The notes beneath the pieces are model-generated. The model saw only the letters and a list, made by a program, of their open reading frames with translations. It had not been told where the DNA came from and did not search any database. From Glebionis coronaria (lineage: Eukaryota > Streptophyta > Magnoliopsida > Asterales > Asteraceae), in assembly GCA_025667525.1 (NCBI GenBank), contig CM046877.1:621138262-621202261 (forward strand): 64,000 nucleotides of DNA, read 5' to 3'. The position numbers were made by a program, and so were the translations under genes. The first letter of the stretch is position 1. Each line of letters begins with the position of its first letter. Positions 47,476 to 58,782 of the stretch are shown one piece after another.

Positions 47476-50272
47476 TCTTACACTTCAATGCAAAAAATTA
47501 CTCCACTGCCCAAGAAAGATAATCCGGAAAAAAGCTCCGAGTGTTACCACCGCAAAGAGGTAGGACACTTGAAAAGAAATTGCCCGATGTATCCCGCTGG
47601 GGTGAAGAAACGCAAGGATGTTAGCGGAGCTAGTAACTTATATATCTTCATGATAGAACATTATGTTGTATCGAATAATAAGTTGATGGTATATGATACA
47701 GGTTATGGAACTCATATTTGTAATACTTAGCAGGGAATTAGAGATAGCAGGAGATTTAAGCAAGGAGCTTTGAGCTTGTACGTAGGAAATGGCATGCGTA
47801 TAAACCTCAAAGCTATTGTAAGTTATGATTTGATACTTTTTAATGGACGAATTATTATTTGAATAATTGTCATTTAACACCCACTATTACTAGGGTGTTG
47901 TTTCATTTTCTCATTTGATTGGTGACTGTTTTAATCATGTTATTTCGAATAATGTTATTTCCGTTTACAAAGACAATGTATTTTACTTTAATGCAATACC
48001 ATGTGATGGAATTTTTTAAATTGATATGCATAATATTTACTCAAAAGATAGTTCTACATTTAATGTTAGCAGGAAAAGAGCCAAACATGCGTTGGAATCG
48101 ACCTATCTATAGCACTGCCGCCTTGGTCATACAAACAAGAAGCGCATCGAGAAGCTTCCACGAGATAGAATTTTGAATCCCACCTATGTTGATTCTGTCA
48201 ATGAAAAATGCAAGTCTTGTGTTTATGGGAAGATGATACATAAGCCTTTCACACATGTGCTGAAAAGAGCTAAAGATCTTTTGGAACTTATTGACACTTA
48301 TGAGTGCAGTCCCTTTAGAGTCGTGTCTAGAGAAGGTGCTAGCTACTTCATTACGTTCACTGATGATTTAAGTTCTTATGGTTATGTTTTTCTTTTGAAA
48401 CATAAACATGAGGCATTTGAAACATTCAAGGAATTTCAAAACGAAGTGGAAAACTAAACCGACAAGAAAATCAAGGCTATTCGATCCGATAAAGGAGGCG
48501 AATGCATGAGTTTGAGTTTGTGGAACATTTAAAGAAATGTAGCATTGTATCGCATCTCACACCTCCCTACACGACCTAGAATAATGGAATGTCAGAAAGG
48601 AGGAATAGAACTCTATTGGATATGGTTCGTTCCATGCTGAACTCAACTACTTTACCAAAGTCTTTATGGAGTTATGCTTTAGAGTCTGATTTGCACATTA
48701 TCAATATGATTCCAGCCAAGAAGGTCGATAAGACACCATATGAGGTATGGTATGGGAAGTCTCTCAAGTTGTATTATTTGAGGGTTTGGGGTTGTGAGGA
48801 TCTCGTGAAGCGGGATGCTTCTAACAAATTAGACCCTAGATGCATCAAGAGTGTTTTCGTAGGATACCCCAAAGGAAACGATGGGCAACTACTTTCACTA
48901 TCCTACCGAGAACAAGATATTTGTTACTCGAAGTGTTGAGTTCTTTGAGACAAGTCTCCTAGACCAAGAAGCAAGTGGGAGTACTCCACTGCTTGGAGCA
49001 AGTGAGAGTACTAGTAATCTTGATCTTCTTTAAGATGATGATACATTGCCTTCTGGTAACACTAGCGAAGTACATGATGAAGTTCAACTTGAAAGTGTGG
49101 GACCTCAACTGTAGACATTCCCGTTCATAGGTCCGGTAGAACGTCTCAAGCACCTGATAGACATGGTTTCTATGTAGATATCGAGGAATATGAATTAGGA
49201 TTTCATGGTGAGTCTCCTAATTATCAAGCTGCAATATCGGATGAACGATATGATAAATGGCTTAAAGCTATGAATGCGGAAATGCAATCCATGAAAGATA
49301 ACCAAGTTTGGATTTTGGTTGATCTTCTAGCGGGTAGAAGAACCGTTGGGTGTAGATGGCTTTCTAAGATAAAGACCAACATGGATGGCAAGATACACAC
49401 CTAAAAAGCTTTTCTTGTGGAAAACGTCTATACTCAAACCTACGAGTTAGATTATGAGGAAACCTTTTCACCGATTGCAAACATTAAATCTATTAGGATT
49501 ATCTTAGCCATTGTGGCGTTTGATGACTATGAGATTTAACAAATGGATGTCAAAAGAGCCTTCCTAAATGGTCACCTTAGTGAAGATGTTTACATGGTGC
49601 AACCTGAAGGATTTTTTTGATCCAAAGTATCCCGGTAAAGTCTATAACTTGTAGAGATTCATTTATGGATTTAAGCAAGCTTCTAGAACCTAGAATAAGA
49701 GGTTTGATGAAGAAATAAAAAAGATTGATTTTATTCATAATCCCGATGAGCCATGTGTATATGTCAAATCCCGATGAGCCATCTGTATATGTCAAAGCTA
49801 GTGGGAGTAATGTAGCATTCCTGGTCTTGTATATCGATGACATATTACTCATGAGAAATAACATTCCAATGCTATAGGAAGTGAAAACTTAGCTAAGCAA
49901 GTGTATTTCCATGAAAGATTTGGGTGATGCTTCATATATTCTTAGAATTAAGATCATACGAGATAGATATACGCGTTTGTTGTCCTTATGTCAAAGTGCT
50001 TATTTTTATAAAGTCTTAAGGAAGTATAGGATGGATATATCCAAGAAAGGATTTGTTCCAATGCAAGAAAAGCCAAACTTAAGTAAAAAGCAAGGTGCGA
50101 TCACACTGAGTCAGGTGAAACGAATGCATTGAGTTTCGTATACTTAGGCAATTGGATCTATCATGTATGCAGTAAGATGCATTAGACCTGATGTTGCGTT
50201 TGCATAAAATTTGTGTAGTTGATTCGAACAGAATCCTTGTGAGAAACACCAGACTGCTGTCAAGACCATTCT
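47476..50272 (+). pseudogene. Outer copia element, segment 2 (gag knuckle, protease, integrase, RT)
   Basis: It continues the gag interrupted at 35231. A zinc-knuckle remnant CYHRKEVGHLKRNC (first His in place of the second Cys) lies near 47540, and protease VYDTGYGTHICN near 47690. The pre-integrase piece with CKSCVYGKMIHKPF lies near 48210, integrase TFTDDLSSYGYVF near 48350 and MSERRNRTLLDMVRSML near 48590. Reverse transcriptase DKWLKAMNAEMQSM starts near 49250 and VDIKR-type QMDVKRAFLNG lies near 49545. Stops and frame shifts occur throughout, so no polyprotein can be made. The segment ends at 50272 where another element is inserted. Copia order (integrase before RT) is clear. Confidence 0.85.
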
Positions 50273-50553
50273 TGTTAGTTTATCGTAATCCTTGGATTAT
50301 CTAACTATGGAGATGATTATTAGAGAGAGAGATAGATGAAGATGTAGAGAGAGAAACTAGAGAGAGGTTGGAGAGAAAAATGAAAGATTAGATTAAGTGT
50401 GTGAAAATTGAATGACCAACCCCTCCTAACATGCTAGGAGGGGGTTTATATAGCCCACCCTACATGTGGGCTATATGGGCTATATTGGATCACGAGCCCA
50501 ATATCATTGGAGTGACCGATCCTTTCTAAATACGTAAAAACGTATTTCCAACA
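50273..50553 (-). repeat. 3' LTR of the linker-ORF element
   Basis: 281 bp, TG...CA, with a GA-rich stretch (AGAGAGAGAGATAGATGAAG) and GGGCTATATTGGATCACGAG near its end. On the element's strand it follows the purine tract. Confidence 0.88.
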
Positions 50554-50690
50554 ATCTCCCCCAAAGGGAGGTCACTCCAAGTTACAATGTCCTAAATAGT
50601 CTATTGCTCGTGATCTATGCTAACAATGATGTGACCGAGACTTTCCTTGGAAAAACGTATTTCCAACAATCTCCCCCAAAGGGAGGTCAC
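50536..50690. repeat. Exact 40-bp duplication of LTR edge plus purine tract
   Basis: The 40 bases at 50536-50575 span the inner edge of the LTR and the polypurine tract (AACAATCTCCCCCAAAGGGA in the core). They recur without change at 50651-50690. The copies are 115 bp apart. Confidence 0.9.
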
Positions 50691-51329
50691 ACCATTTTAC
50701 AAAATCTTAAACCTAGCATACTATGCTTGAGTCTTCGATCTTGTTCTTGTGGATATGCTGATGAGATCTTTGACTTTAGTCTTGAGCATGTTTCCTTTCC
50801 TTGACCTTGTGCATTAATCACTTGTGATATTTGCCTCCTTGTGACTTCATGTTCCACATACTTATACTTTTATAAATTCTTGAAAGCTTCAGGGTTTGAT
50901 ACAGCGGAAGACTTGACTTTCAAACTTTCTTGAATTTATTGAAGTATTAAGTGTATGTAGTATAAGCATGTGGTGACGACTTCTTCTGGATTGTACACCG
51001 CAATGCCACCTTTTTGTTACGCTGCATAAGACAGTTAGCAACAAAACATATACACGAATGAAATGGCCTTGAACATTTCATTCTAATTCGGTAGCATTTT
51101 ACCTCCGGTCGGTGAAGACCGTTGGACGATATAAAAGATCGTACTTGTGGCAGGTAGTTTCAATTAAGAACCTCCTTGACAAGATTTCGCGGGTACACCC
51201 GTTCTCTTTATTCGACCGTCCAAAGCTGACTGCGAGCATAAAGAGTGAATCATTTGGATAATAATATCCGCATGATTTGAAGCCGTCAATTCATGTTCCT
51301 GAAACAAGTGAAATTCAATTAAGAACCGC

Positions 51330-51700
51330 ACCATCGTTGCTTTCCAGTTGTCACGAGCTTGATTCGTATAGAATCTTGCAAGTTACCTACCAAGTTCTGT
51401 TTGAGGTTAACACTAGAAGGATTTCCACTCATCACTGTGAACTCTAAGGTATCACTCTGAGTGTTCTGGCAAGATCACTAAGATATTGCGTAGAGGCCTG
51501 GAACGTGTTTAAATTCATTTAAGAATTAAACCACTGTTGCTTTCCAGTTATCACAAGTTTGATTCATAAAGAATCGTACAAGTCACCTACCATGAGCTTT
51601 TTGATATTCGCTCAAGAAGGATTTCCATCTTCATTGTAAATACTTTCGTATTACACAGATGTTCAGGCAAGATCATGAAGATTTTGCGTTGGACTCTTAA
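51330..51700. repeat. Imperfect direct repeat, period about 203 bp
   Basis: A block beginning TTGCTTTCCAGTTRTCAC, with GAATC-TRCAAGT-ACCTACCA and AAGAAGGATTTCCA later on, appears at about 51338-51490 and again at about 51538-51690. The copies have diverged. It is non-coding interior of the linker-ORF element. Confidence 0.65.
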
Positions 51701-53165
51701 GATCTTTCTTACTTTTCACAGTGTGTGAAGAAGCAAGGAAATATGAAAGTGTGTCCTAATGAGATATTTGATGATCTCAAATGGCTCTAGACTCGATCGT
51801 GCATTTTGGATTTTAGTGATCGGAGGCTGGAGAGGAGTTCCACCTTTTCAATACCAATTTATTCGGAGTGAATAAATCAATAGATAATGCATTGTCTCCG
51901 TGTGATTAAAACAAATACCTTTTGAGAGATATCTGAGTTAGCTGTGATGGGTTGTGCATTGCATCATTGGGTACATGATGTCTATCTTCAATATCGAGCA
52001 TCATTAAAATGATCTCAATAGCATATGTGTTGACCCGGTTTCTGCCTAAAGTTGTAAGGAGGGCTTCTTTCTTTACACCCTTTATCTTTACAATTCTTTT
52101 TCATTCTTCAACCCCTTCAATGCTTACCAATACGTCATAACTAGCACCTTGTTGTGATTGTTCTAGTGCTAACTTAAGTACTTGGTCGGCATTCAGCTAC
52201 GTTCACAATCTTTCTCCATCTTTCCTAAGGACTACTATTTCTAGCTATGGAATGTCCTTGGGAAGATTCCTCCTGTTCTAGAAGAATCAATGGACTTAAC
52301 CTATCCTACCATCCTTATGTCACCACAATCTTCATCGTCGTGAAATAAATGGGTTTTGGGTAAGTATATGTCACCATGAAATCCATTTTGAAGTGCAAAT
52401 CCATTTTGCTCCCCCTTAACATATGCCACGATATCCGAAAACATTTCGCACATGTCGGGATGAGCTATCACGTTAAGTCAATCCATTTTTGATAATTTCC
52501 CATATTAAATCACATTTTCTCCCCTATGTTAAAAATATTAACCCAATCGATGTTTTTAATATCAATTGATTTAATAGCATTTTAAGAAAATTTGGGAAGA
52601 AAAATGCAAATCCAATTATCTACATGAATTACACAAGCTCCCCCTCAAATTAATGAGGGTGTACTTGAAACTTAAATTAAATACCTTTTAAACACAAGTG
52701 TAAGGTATTTATCACGTGCAAAGATCATATATGATAATGTATTCACAAGATTAGCGATTTATGAGGTTGGACCTGAATGATGAAGAACATCATATGAAAG
52801 AAGCACATGGTTCTTGTTCACGAATGTTGGTCGCCTCATCACATCTGAAGTTATCTCTTGACTCCATGTGTACGATTGATATCGTTGTCTTGACACCAAC
52901 ATGTGAACTTTGCACTTTCGGCGTCAAAGATTCTGAATGCTGGACAATTGCTCCCCCTCAATTGTTGACCCGTGTTCTATTGAAAGAGCTGTAGTCGCCG
53001 TTTGAGTAGTCGCATCGTCGAGTATGTAAATATCAGTTGTAAATTGCTACGGTTGGTGGAGATGATAACTTCAAAAAAAACAAGACTTCTCTTGTTTTAA
53101 CAATTAAATGCACTGAATCGTACATATATTCGTGTTAGATTGTGTTATAACGTAAACACAATCCC
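51701..53165. other. Non-coding interior of the linker-ORF element
   Basis: No domain is recognisable on either strand. Short plus-strand frames such as 52761-52994 lie antisense to the element and have no familiar features. Confidence 0.4.
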
Positions 53166-53169
53166 TTAC

Positions 53170-54030
53170 ATGGTTATAAAGTAAACCATGCCCGAGAAAA
53201 TTAATTCCCGTTGTTGAGTCAAAGCTTTCCGGTGAAATGCTTGACTTGAGTATGAAAAACGGGTTACTATTTGAAATAATAGCAAACCATTTTGAGCATG
53301 TTTTAAAACATTTGAACTTCTGCTCGAACTTTATTTACAACCCCGTGTCATTATTGAATGACATTTCTACTATCGTAAATATTATCGATTCCAGAAGACA
53401 TGCTCTTTTTATCAAAACATTTTTTGAACAAACAAATTTGAAAGATTTAGAAAACCTTTTTGAGAAATTCTCGAAAAATTGTGTTCAACGTTTTGAAAAC
53501 CAATTACTTGAGCTTAAGATGTTGAATATCTTGCAAAACGAGCTCAAGTCCGAGAAGTTGTAAACTTCCCGTTGTTAAGGATAAGTTTATCATCGGCAAT
53601 ACACTTTCCTTTTAACTGAAGAACGAGGCCTAAGTTGACATTTACTTAGAAGTCGTTTTCATGAGCTGAAAAACTTTGAATGTTTTAACGTAAAGCTCAT
53701 GACCGAGAAAGATGAATTTCTCGTTATGAGGAAAATTTCTCTTATTTAAAAGATACACTTTCCTTTATGAGCTTAAAACTTGGAATGTTTTAATACAAGC
53801 TCATGACCGAGAAAAATGAATTTCCCGTTACGAGGATAACTTATCTTTAAAGATAAGCTTTCCTATATAATGAAGTCCGAGTTACAGTCTGATATTTAAC
53901 TGTAAGTCATTGTGCATGAGCTTAAAAAACTTTGAATGTTTTTAATATTAGCTCATGCCCGAGAAAAATTAATTTCTCGTTGTGAGGATAAGTTTATCAT
54001 CGGAGATAAACTTTCCTGCCTTTGAAGATC
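53170..54030. repeat. Degenerate repeat array with core GCTCATGMCCGAGAAAAATGA
   Basis: The core (CATGACCGAGAAAAATGAAT followed by TTCTCGTT and GAGGATAA) occurs near 53188, 53698, 53799 and 53956, with a partial unit near 53545. Copies share GAGCTTAAAAACTTTGAATG ahead of the core. Spacing is irregular, about 100-160 bases. Confidence 0.65.
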
Positions 54031-54071
54031 GAGTTATAGTCTGTGATGTGACTATAAGTCCTGTCGTAAGT

Positions 54072-55442
54072 TTAACCATGAATCCCCTGAGACACTTGTT
54101 TTTCCGATATCTGCTTCTTCAGCAACCAAACTCTAAGAGTGTCCTTAGTTGAACGGTATACAACGATTGGACCGCTTCGTTCTTTTGGAACATCAACTTT
54201 GGTACCTGCATTCTTATTAGGAATTTGCATGCTTTGACATGGGTTAGTGATATCAATTTTAGAAGCACGTGGGGGTTCATAGTTGGCTTTACTTATGTCA
54301 GAGGCGATCTGAGTAGATGATGCACTTGTCTTAGCTGGCAAACGTTTCCTTTTATAGAAAATCTTAAGTTCAGGCTTAAGTGATGTATCATCCTTTTCAA
54401 TTTCCTCCCTAGCAGTCTTGGTAGAATCAAAGACTATCCTAGTTAAAGGGTACTCGTTTCCTACAAGAGTGAAAGTTCTACCAGTGGGGCGCCACATTTT
54501 ACCAATGGGTTTGATTTTAGCTACCCACTGGGATTTAAGTCTAGCACGGGAGTTCACCTCATTAAGTAATTTCTTTATACAAGAATCATGATTGGCTTTA
54601 AATACACATTTCCTACATGTTTTACAAGTAGCATATTTAATGTCCGAGTAAGATCTAGAATTCCTAGATGATTGATTGATGCTCCTAGGAAGTGACATGC
54701 TACGATTAGCAGTGTTGGGTAAACTAGAAGATATCTGACTAGGTTTAAAATTCCTATCTCTTACTTGTGTCTTCTGAATAGCTTCCCTTAGACCAAATTT
54801 ATGGCGAACATCATTTGAACTAGTTCGAGTCGTGTTCTTTAGACTATGTCTAGGGAGGCTAGATGAAATCATGTGATTAGGTCTTGCAAAAGCTGTTTTA
54901 GTCACACTGGGCCTAGATAGTGGAGTGACTGGTCTAGAAAGATGAACCATATCAACTTGGGAGGCAAACCGCGGTCTCGAGGATTTTGGTCGCTCAGATC
55001 TAAATGCAGTCGGTTGTCTAACAGACTGAATTTGAGGCGGTTTCCCCAAGATTGATGGTTTTTCAAACTTAGTATCCACACTAGATCCTTTAATTTTTCT
55101 CAATTCGTTTTTCAACGAAGCTATAGCAAAGACCTTTTCTTGTACTTGAGCCTTTAAAGTCTCATTTTCTTTGAGCAATTCATCTTGGGATGCCAACTTA
55201 GATTCAAGCGACTTAATTTGTCTCACAAAATTATCTTTTTCAGCTTTAGAATCTTTAATTTTTTGATTTAATTTTCTTTCAAGAACAACGTTTGAATTTT
55301 CAAGTTTTTCAAAATACTTTTCAAATTTATCCGTTTTCTTCGAAAATTCAATTTTGGCATCCTCAAGAGCTTTAGATTGCTGAGCTAAAATCGTTTCAAG
55401 CTCTTTAATCTTGGAACCAGAATCGGTTAGAGAAGCAGTCAT
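54072..55442 (-). CDS. Coiled-coil and Cys-rich linker ORF of the copia-like element, 456 aa
   Basis: Open frame of 457 codons. Residues about 1-120 form a long coiled coil (Leu/Lys/Glu heptads, for example SKIKELETILAQQSKALEDA). A basic Ser/Pro/Arg-rich middle follows, and near residue 275 a Cys/His cluster CKTCRKCVFKANHDSC may bind zinc. A short WRPTGRTFTLVGNEYPLTR block and an end with LRVWLLKK follow. From memory this resembles the region between gag and protease of a copia-type polyprotein common in Tanacetum-like Asteraceae. Here it stops at 54072 and no pol follows. The long open frame suggests it decayed late or is kept by selection. Its role in the element is unknown. Confidence 0.7.
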   Translation of the reverse strand: MTASLTDSGSKIKELETILAQQSKALEDAKIEFSKKTDKFEKYFEKLENSNVVLERKLNQKIKDSKAEKDNFVRQIKSLESKLASQDELLKENETLKAQVQEKVFAIASLKNELRKIKGSSVDTKFEKPSILGKPPQIQSVRQPTAFRSERPKSSRPRFASQVDMVHLSRPVTPLSRPSVTKTAFARPNHMISSSLPRHSLKNTTRTSSNDVRHKFGLREAIQKTQVRDRNFKPSQISSSLPNTANRSMSLPRSINQSSRNSRSYSDIKYATCKTCRKCVFKANHDSCIKKLLNEVNSRARLKSQWVAKIKPIGKMWRPTGRTFTLVGNEYPLTRIVFDSTKTAREEIEKDDTSLKPELKIFYKRKRLPAKTSASSTQIASDISKANYEPPRASKIDITNPCQSMQIPNKNAGTKVDVPKERSGPIVVYRSTKDTLRVWLLKKQISEKQVSQGIHG

Positions 55443-55472
55443 AAAGCATTTATCATGATGAACTATAGCATT

Positions 55473-56111
55473 CTAAACAATTTCTCCCCTATTTTGACTC
55501 ACATCGGATGAATCTGAAGTGGTAGAACTATCGCCCTTTTCCATCCCATGTTTGTCATAATTAGGTTCGAAATGCGCAACATACGGTAGTTCATCAGCAT
55601 AGACATCATATACCACATTCCTTTGTACCGTATTTGTAGACTCTTCGTCAGATACGGGTATGGTGTCATCAATCCCTGACATGCTGCTTGTATCATGCTT
55701 TCCTCCCGAATCCTTGCTCTTGCAATCTTTAGGCTCCAAGTTGTCAACCGTATGATCATTATCCTCTTGCATCTGCATCGTAGAATCTTGCACTCCACTT
55801 TCATACTCTTGCTAAAGTCGGGATCTTTCATAAATCGAAGACGAGAACGATATCATGACTTTCAACAGTGTACCACGGAACTCTTGAACCTCCGTATGTG
55901 TGTATTGAAGAAATGACTGACATATCCCTGAATTTTCAGACTTAACAATGTTGAATTTGAAGAAGTCCGTAAGCTGTGTCACTAGAGCTTTATAGGCAGA
56001 TACTGATTCAGAGTGATTAAAGTCTTCTTTGTGAAGTTGCTCAGCTAGTTGGTTCAAGTTGAGGAATATTGAGTCGATGAATGTATAACGATCTTGACCA
56101 AAGAGTGTCAC
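55473..56111 (-). pseudogene. Upstream gag/linker frames of the copia-like element
   Basis: Two frames precede the 456-residue ORF. The first (56111-55812) encodes a helical segment ending in FLQYTHTEVQEFRGTLLKVM. The second (55793-55473) is acidic and Ser-rich (KHDTSSMSGIDDTIPVSDEE). In order and wording they match, from memory, the N-terminal part of the same Asteraceae copia polyprotein, where they form one frame. Here they are split by a frame change near 55805 and a stop near 55473, so the protein is broken. The capsid part of gag is not seen. Confidence 0.6.
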
Positions 56112-56454
56112 AAATTCACTTCCTCCTTGAAGCCATGAAAGGGTTACAAGATGAGACTGAAGTAGTCGAAATAACGTTATACCACTTTCTCTAGCTGTGT
56201 TTGCATGAGATGCAAGTCTCCCTCTCGAGATGTCGAATTCAACGAATCCATTAAAAATCGATGATAAATGAAAGTAAGGATTACTTGTCGATCGAACAAT
56301 GAGAGAAAGTAATTGTGTTTGTTGTTGTGAGTAGAAGTCGAGAAATAATGTTAAAATCCCCTAATAATTGTTCTCGATAAACCAAAAATTCCAAGAGAAA
56401 ATTACACACGATGCAAGTTTGTTCAAAATTTTTTAAGGAATAATTTGTGATTAT

Positions 56455-56780
56455 CAGAATGTTGATCGGAATAGTGATCTGAATGCTGATCGAAATGTGT
56501 TATCGGAATACCTTGATCGGAATGTGTTATCGGAATACCTTGATCGGAATACCAAATCGGAATACCTTGATCGGAATACCTTGATCGGAATACCAAATCG
56601 GAATACCTTGATTGGAATGAACCAAGTCGGAATGTCCCCTTTTCGGAACGCCAAATCGGAACACCTAATCGGAATACCTAATCGGAATACCTGATCGGAA
56701 TGTACCCAAAATCGGAATCCCTAAACCCTATTCCGATTACACTGATCGGAATGTCCTATAAACCCTTTTCCGATGACCTG
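56455..56780. repeat. Minisatellite of ATCGGAAT-type units beside the 5' LTR
   Basis: The unit GATCGGAATACCTT and variants (AATCGGAATACC, GATCGGAATGTG) repeat more than twenty times between 56455 and 56710, with the inverted form TTCCGAT appearing at 56730-56775. Period is 12-14 bases. It lies in the leader of the element, about 280 bases from the 5' LTR. Open frames here on both strands are by-products of the repeat. Confidence 0.9.
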
Positions 56781-57051
56781 ATCAGAATAAATCCCACTTT
56801 TCTCGGACAAAACTCAACCAATTCGTGATTTTAAGCCAAAAAATGATCAAAACACCCAAAAATTTTGTGTTTTTAGCCAAAGTAACTATACCAAATCCCT
56901 ACCACAACTATGTAGAAGATTTCTATCAAGAAAAAACCATAAAAAACACAAATTTTTTTTTGGACGTGTGTAATAAGGATCAAAATAGGCGTGTAAATCA
57001 AGAACACAAACACAAAAACCAAGCAATCATCCCATGGCTCTTGATACCAAT

Positions 57052-57325
57052 TGTTAGTTTATCGTAATCCTTGGATTATCTAACTATGGAGATGATTATT
57101 AGAGAGAGAGATAGATGAAGATGTAGAGAGAGAAACTAGAGAGAGGTTGGAGAGAAAAATGAAAGATTAGATTAAGTGTGTGAAAAGTGAATGACCTCCT
57201 AACATGCTAGGAGGGGTTTATATAGCCCACCCTACATGGGGGCTATATGGGCTATATTGGATCACGAGCCCAATATCATTGGAGTGACCGATCCTTTCTA
57301 AATACGTAAAAACGTATTTCCAACA
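57052..57325 (-). repeat. 5' LTR and adjacent primer-binding site of the linker-ORF element
   Basis: 274 bp, same ends as the other LTR, with a 7-base gap near 57196. The minus strand just inside it reads ATTGGTATCAAGAGCCAT, an iMet-type primer-binding site with one inserted base. Confidence 0.85.
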
Positions 57326-57900
57326 ATTCTTAACTATCTTAGGAATACTAAAGATATGGAACTTGTTCTTGGAGATAAGACGAAAACCGAGCTGAGAGTT
57401 AAATGTTATATCGATGCTAGTTTTCAAACCATCAAGGACGATACTAAATCCCAAAATAGGTATGTGTTCGTTCTTAATGCTAGAGACGTGGACTGGAAGA
57501 GTAGTAATAAAAGCATTACTGCAATGTCCTCTATTGAAGCTGAATATGTTGATGTTGTTGATGCTGCAATGAAAACTTTTTGGATAAGGAAGTTTATTAG
57601 TGGTCTTGCTCGATTTATGCCTACTAATAATGAACATATGGAAATGTTATGCAACAATCATGCTGCAATTTCCATCGCTGATGACCTTGCTATTATGCGG
57701 GGTGATAGACATCATCAAGGAAATTTAACTACATCCGAGAAGTTATCGAAGATGGTGAAATTGTCATTAACAAAGTTCACACAGATGACAACGTCGTAGA
57801 TCGTTTCACAAAACCAATGCTTTTAAATAAGAATTTTGAGCATGTTGCGTCTATTGATCTTGTTCATTCTGCTAGTCTCATGTAAATCTATGATAAAGTA
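57326..57900 (+). pseudogene. Outer copia element, segment 3 (RNase H)
   Basis: It resumes the copia reading interrupted at 50272. RNase H signatures appear in order: VKCYIDASFQ near 57400, SSNKSITAMSSIEAEYV near 57510 and a KFISGL-type helix. A frame change near 57715 is followed by a short FTKPMLLN-like end and a stop near 57885. The catalytic acidic residues (Asp in YIDAS, Glu in SIEAEY) are visible. It is part of a dead element and not expressed as a separate protein. Confidence 0.8.
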
Positions 57901-58782
57901 TTCTATGTGTTAGCGTTTGGACAAAGTATGTTTAAGAAATTGTTATCTATTAATGAATTAACTTTTTGTTGAAATATTGTTTTCATTTCTTAATAATTGT
58001 ATCCTGTATTTTCATGTTTATCCTTGAGTATAATATCTTTACACTATGTATATTATATAGATATTAAATTTTCATCGTCAACCATCAATATGGGATTATT
58101 GATGAACTAAGACAAATATGAGGGTGGTTGTATCTTTGTCAAGAAGGTACATAAAAAATGAGTCTTCCACACTCACATGTTATTCAATGTGGTTATATAA
58201 TTTGATTACCCCAACTGTGTAAATCTTTTTAATGGATCGGCGTCATTAAGAAATTACACTAATTGTAGAGTATTGCTTATCCATATACTTGAGATGCAAG
58301 TGGATCTTTGCATGGATGGATAACATTTCTTGATTAAGCGTAAACGGTGTGTCAGTAAAATGGGCAGTTATAAAACCTATTTCAGAGATGTCTATTACAT
58401 AAGTGAAAGGTTCTTGTAGTAAAAATATGATTTTGTTCCTCCATGAATGGAGGATGATATACATACATGGCTGCTCATAGGGTTGATCGAATGTTTTCAT
58501 GGCCGTGCCCAAATTAAAGTAAATATGTTTCCTTTTTTACATTAGGTAATCTTGATTAATCATAGAAACGAGAAACTTTATCGTTAATACATGATATAAA
58601 ATTTGATCCACATTCATGATTAACCGTATCAGTAGCAAAAGGGACAGTAAAGTATACCATAAGACTAAGATTTTTTTCCAGAACAAACTCAAGTACTTTT
58701 GGGAGCAATAATAGTGTTGTTAGACTATCTGTCAATGTTAGTATTAAAGTACGTTATAGCAGAGACTTCCGCAAGTGAGAGA
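57901..58782 (+). other. 3' untranslated part of the outer copia element
   Basis: No gene. The stretch lies between the end of RNase H and the 3' LTR. It ends with a purine tract GCAAGTGAGAGA at 58771-58782, as expected before a copia 3' LTR. Confidence 0.55.

Larger units (their letters stand above)
50273..57325 (-). mobile_element. Non-autonomous copia-like LTR element with linker ORFs but no pol, 7053 bp
   Basis: The LTRs at 50273-50553 (281 bp) and 57052-57325 (274 bp) start TGTTAGTTTATCG and end ATTTCCAACA. They differ mainly by a 7-base gap. The target duplication ATTCT lies at 50268-50272 and 57326-57330. On the minus strand a primer-binding site follows the 5' LTR (57052-57325) and a purine tract precedes the 3' LTR. 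The interior codes only for gag-linker type proteins. Protease, integrase, RT and RNase H are absent. The rest is repeats and spacer. Confidence 0.88.

Noticed and set aside
56454..56694. Repetitive frames on both strands (RSRYSDN and LDRNT repeats)
   Set aside because: Produced by the ATCGGAAT minisatellite; not proteins.
57218..57657. Minus-strand frames of 139 and 77 codons
   Set aside because: Antisense to the copia RNase H segment and running into the LTR; no independent support.
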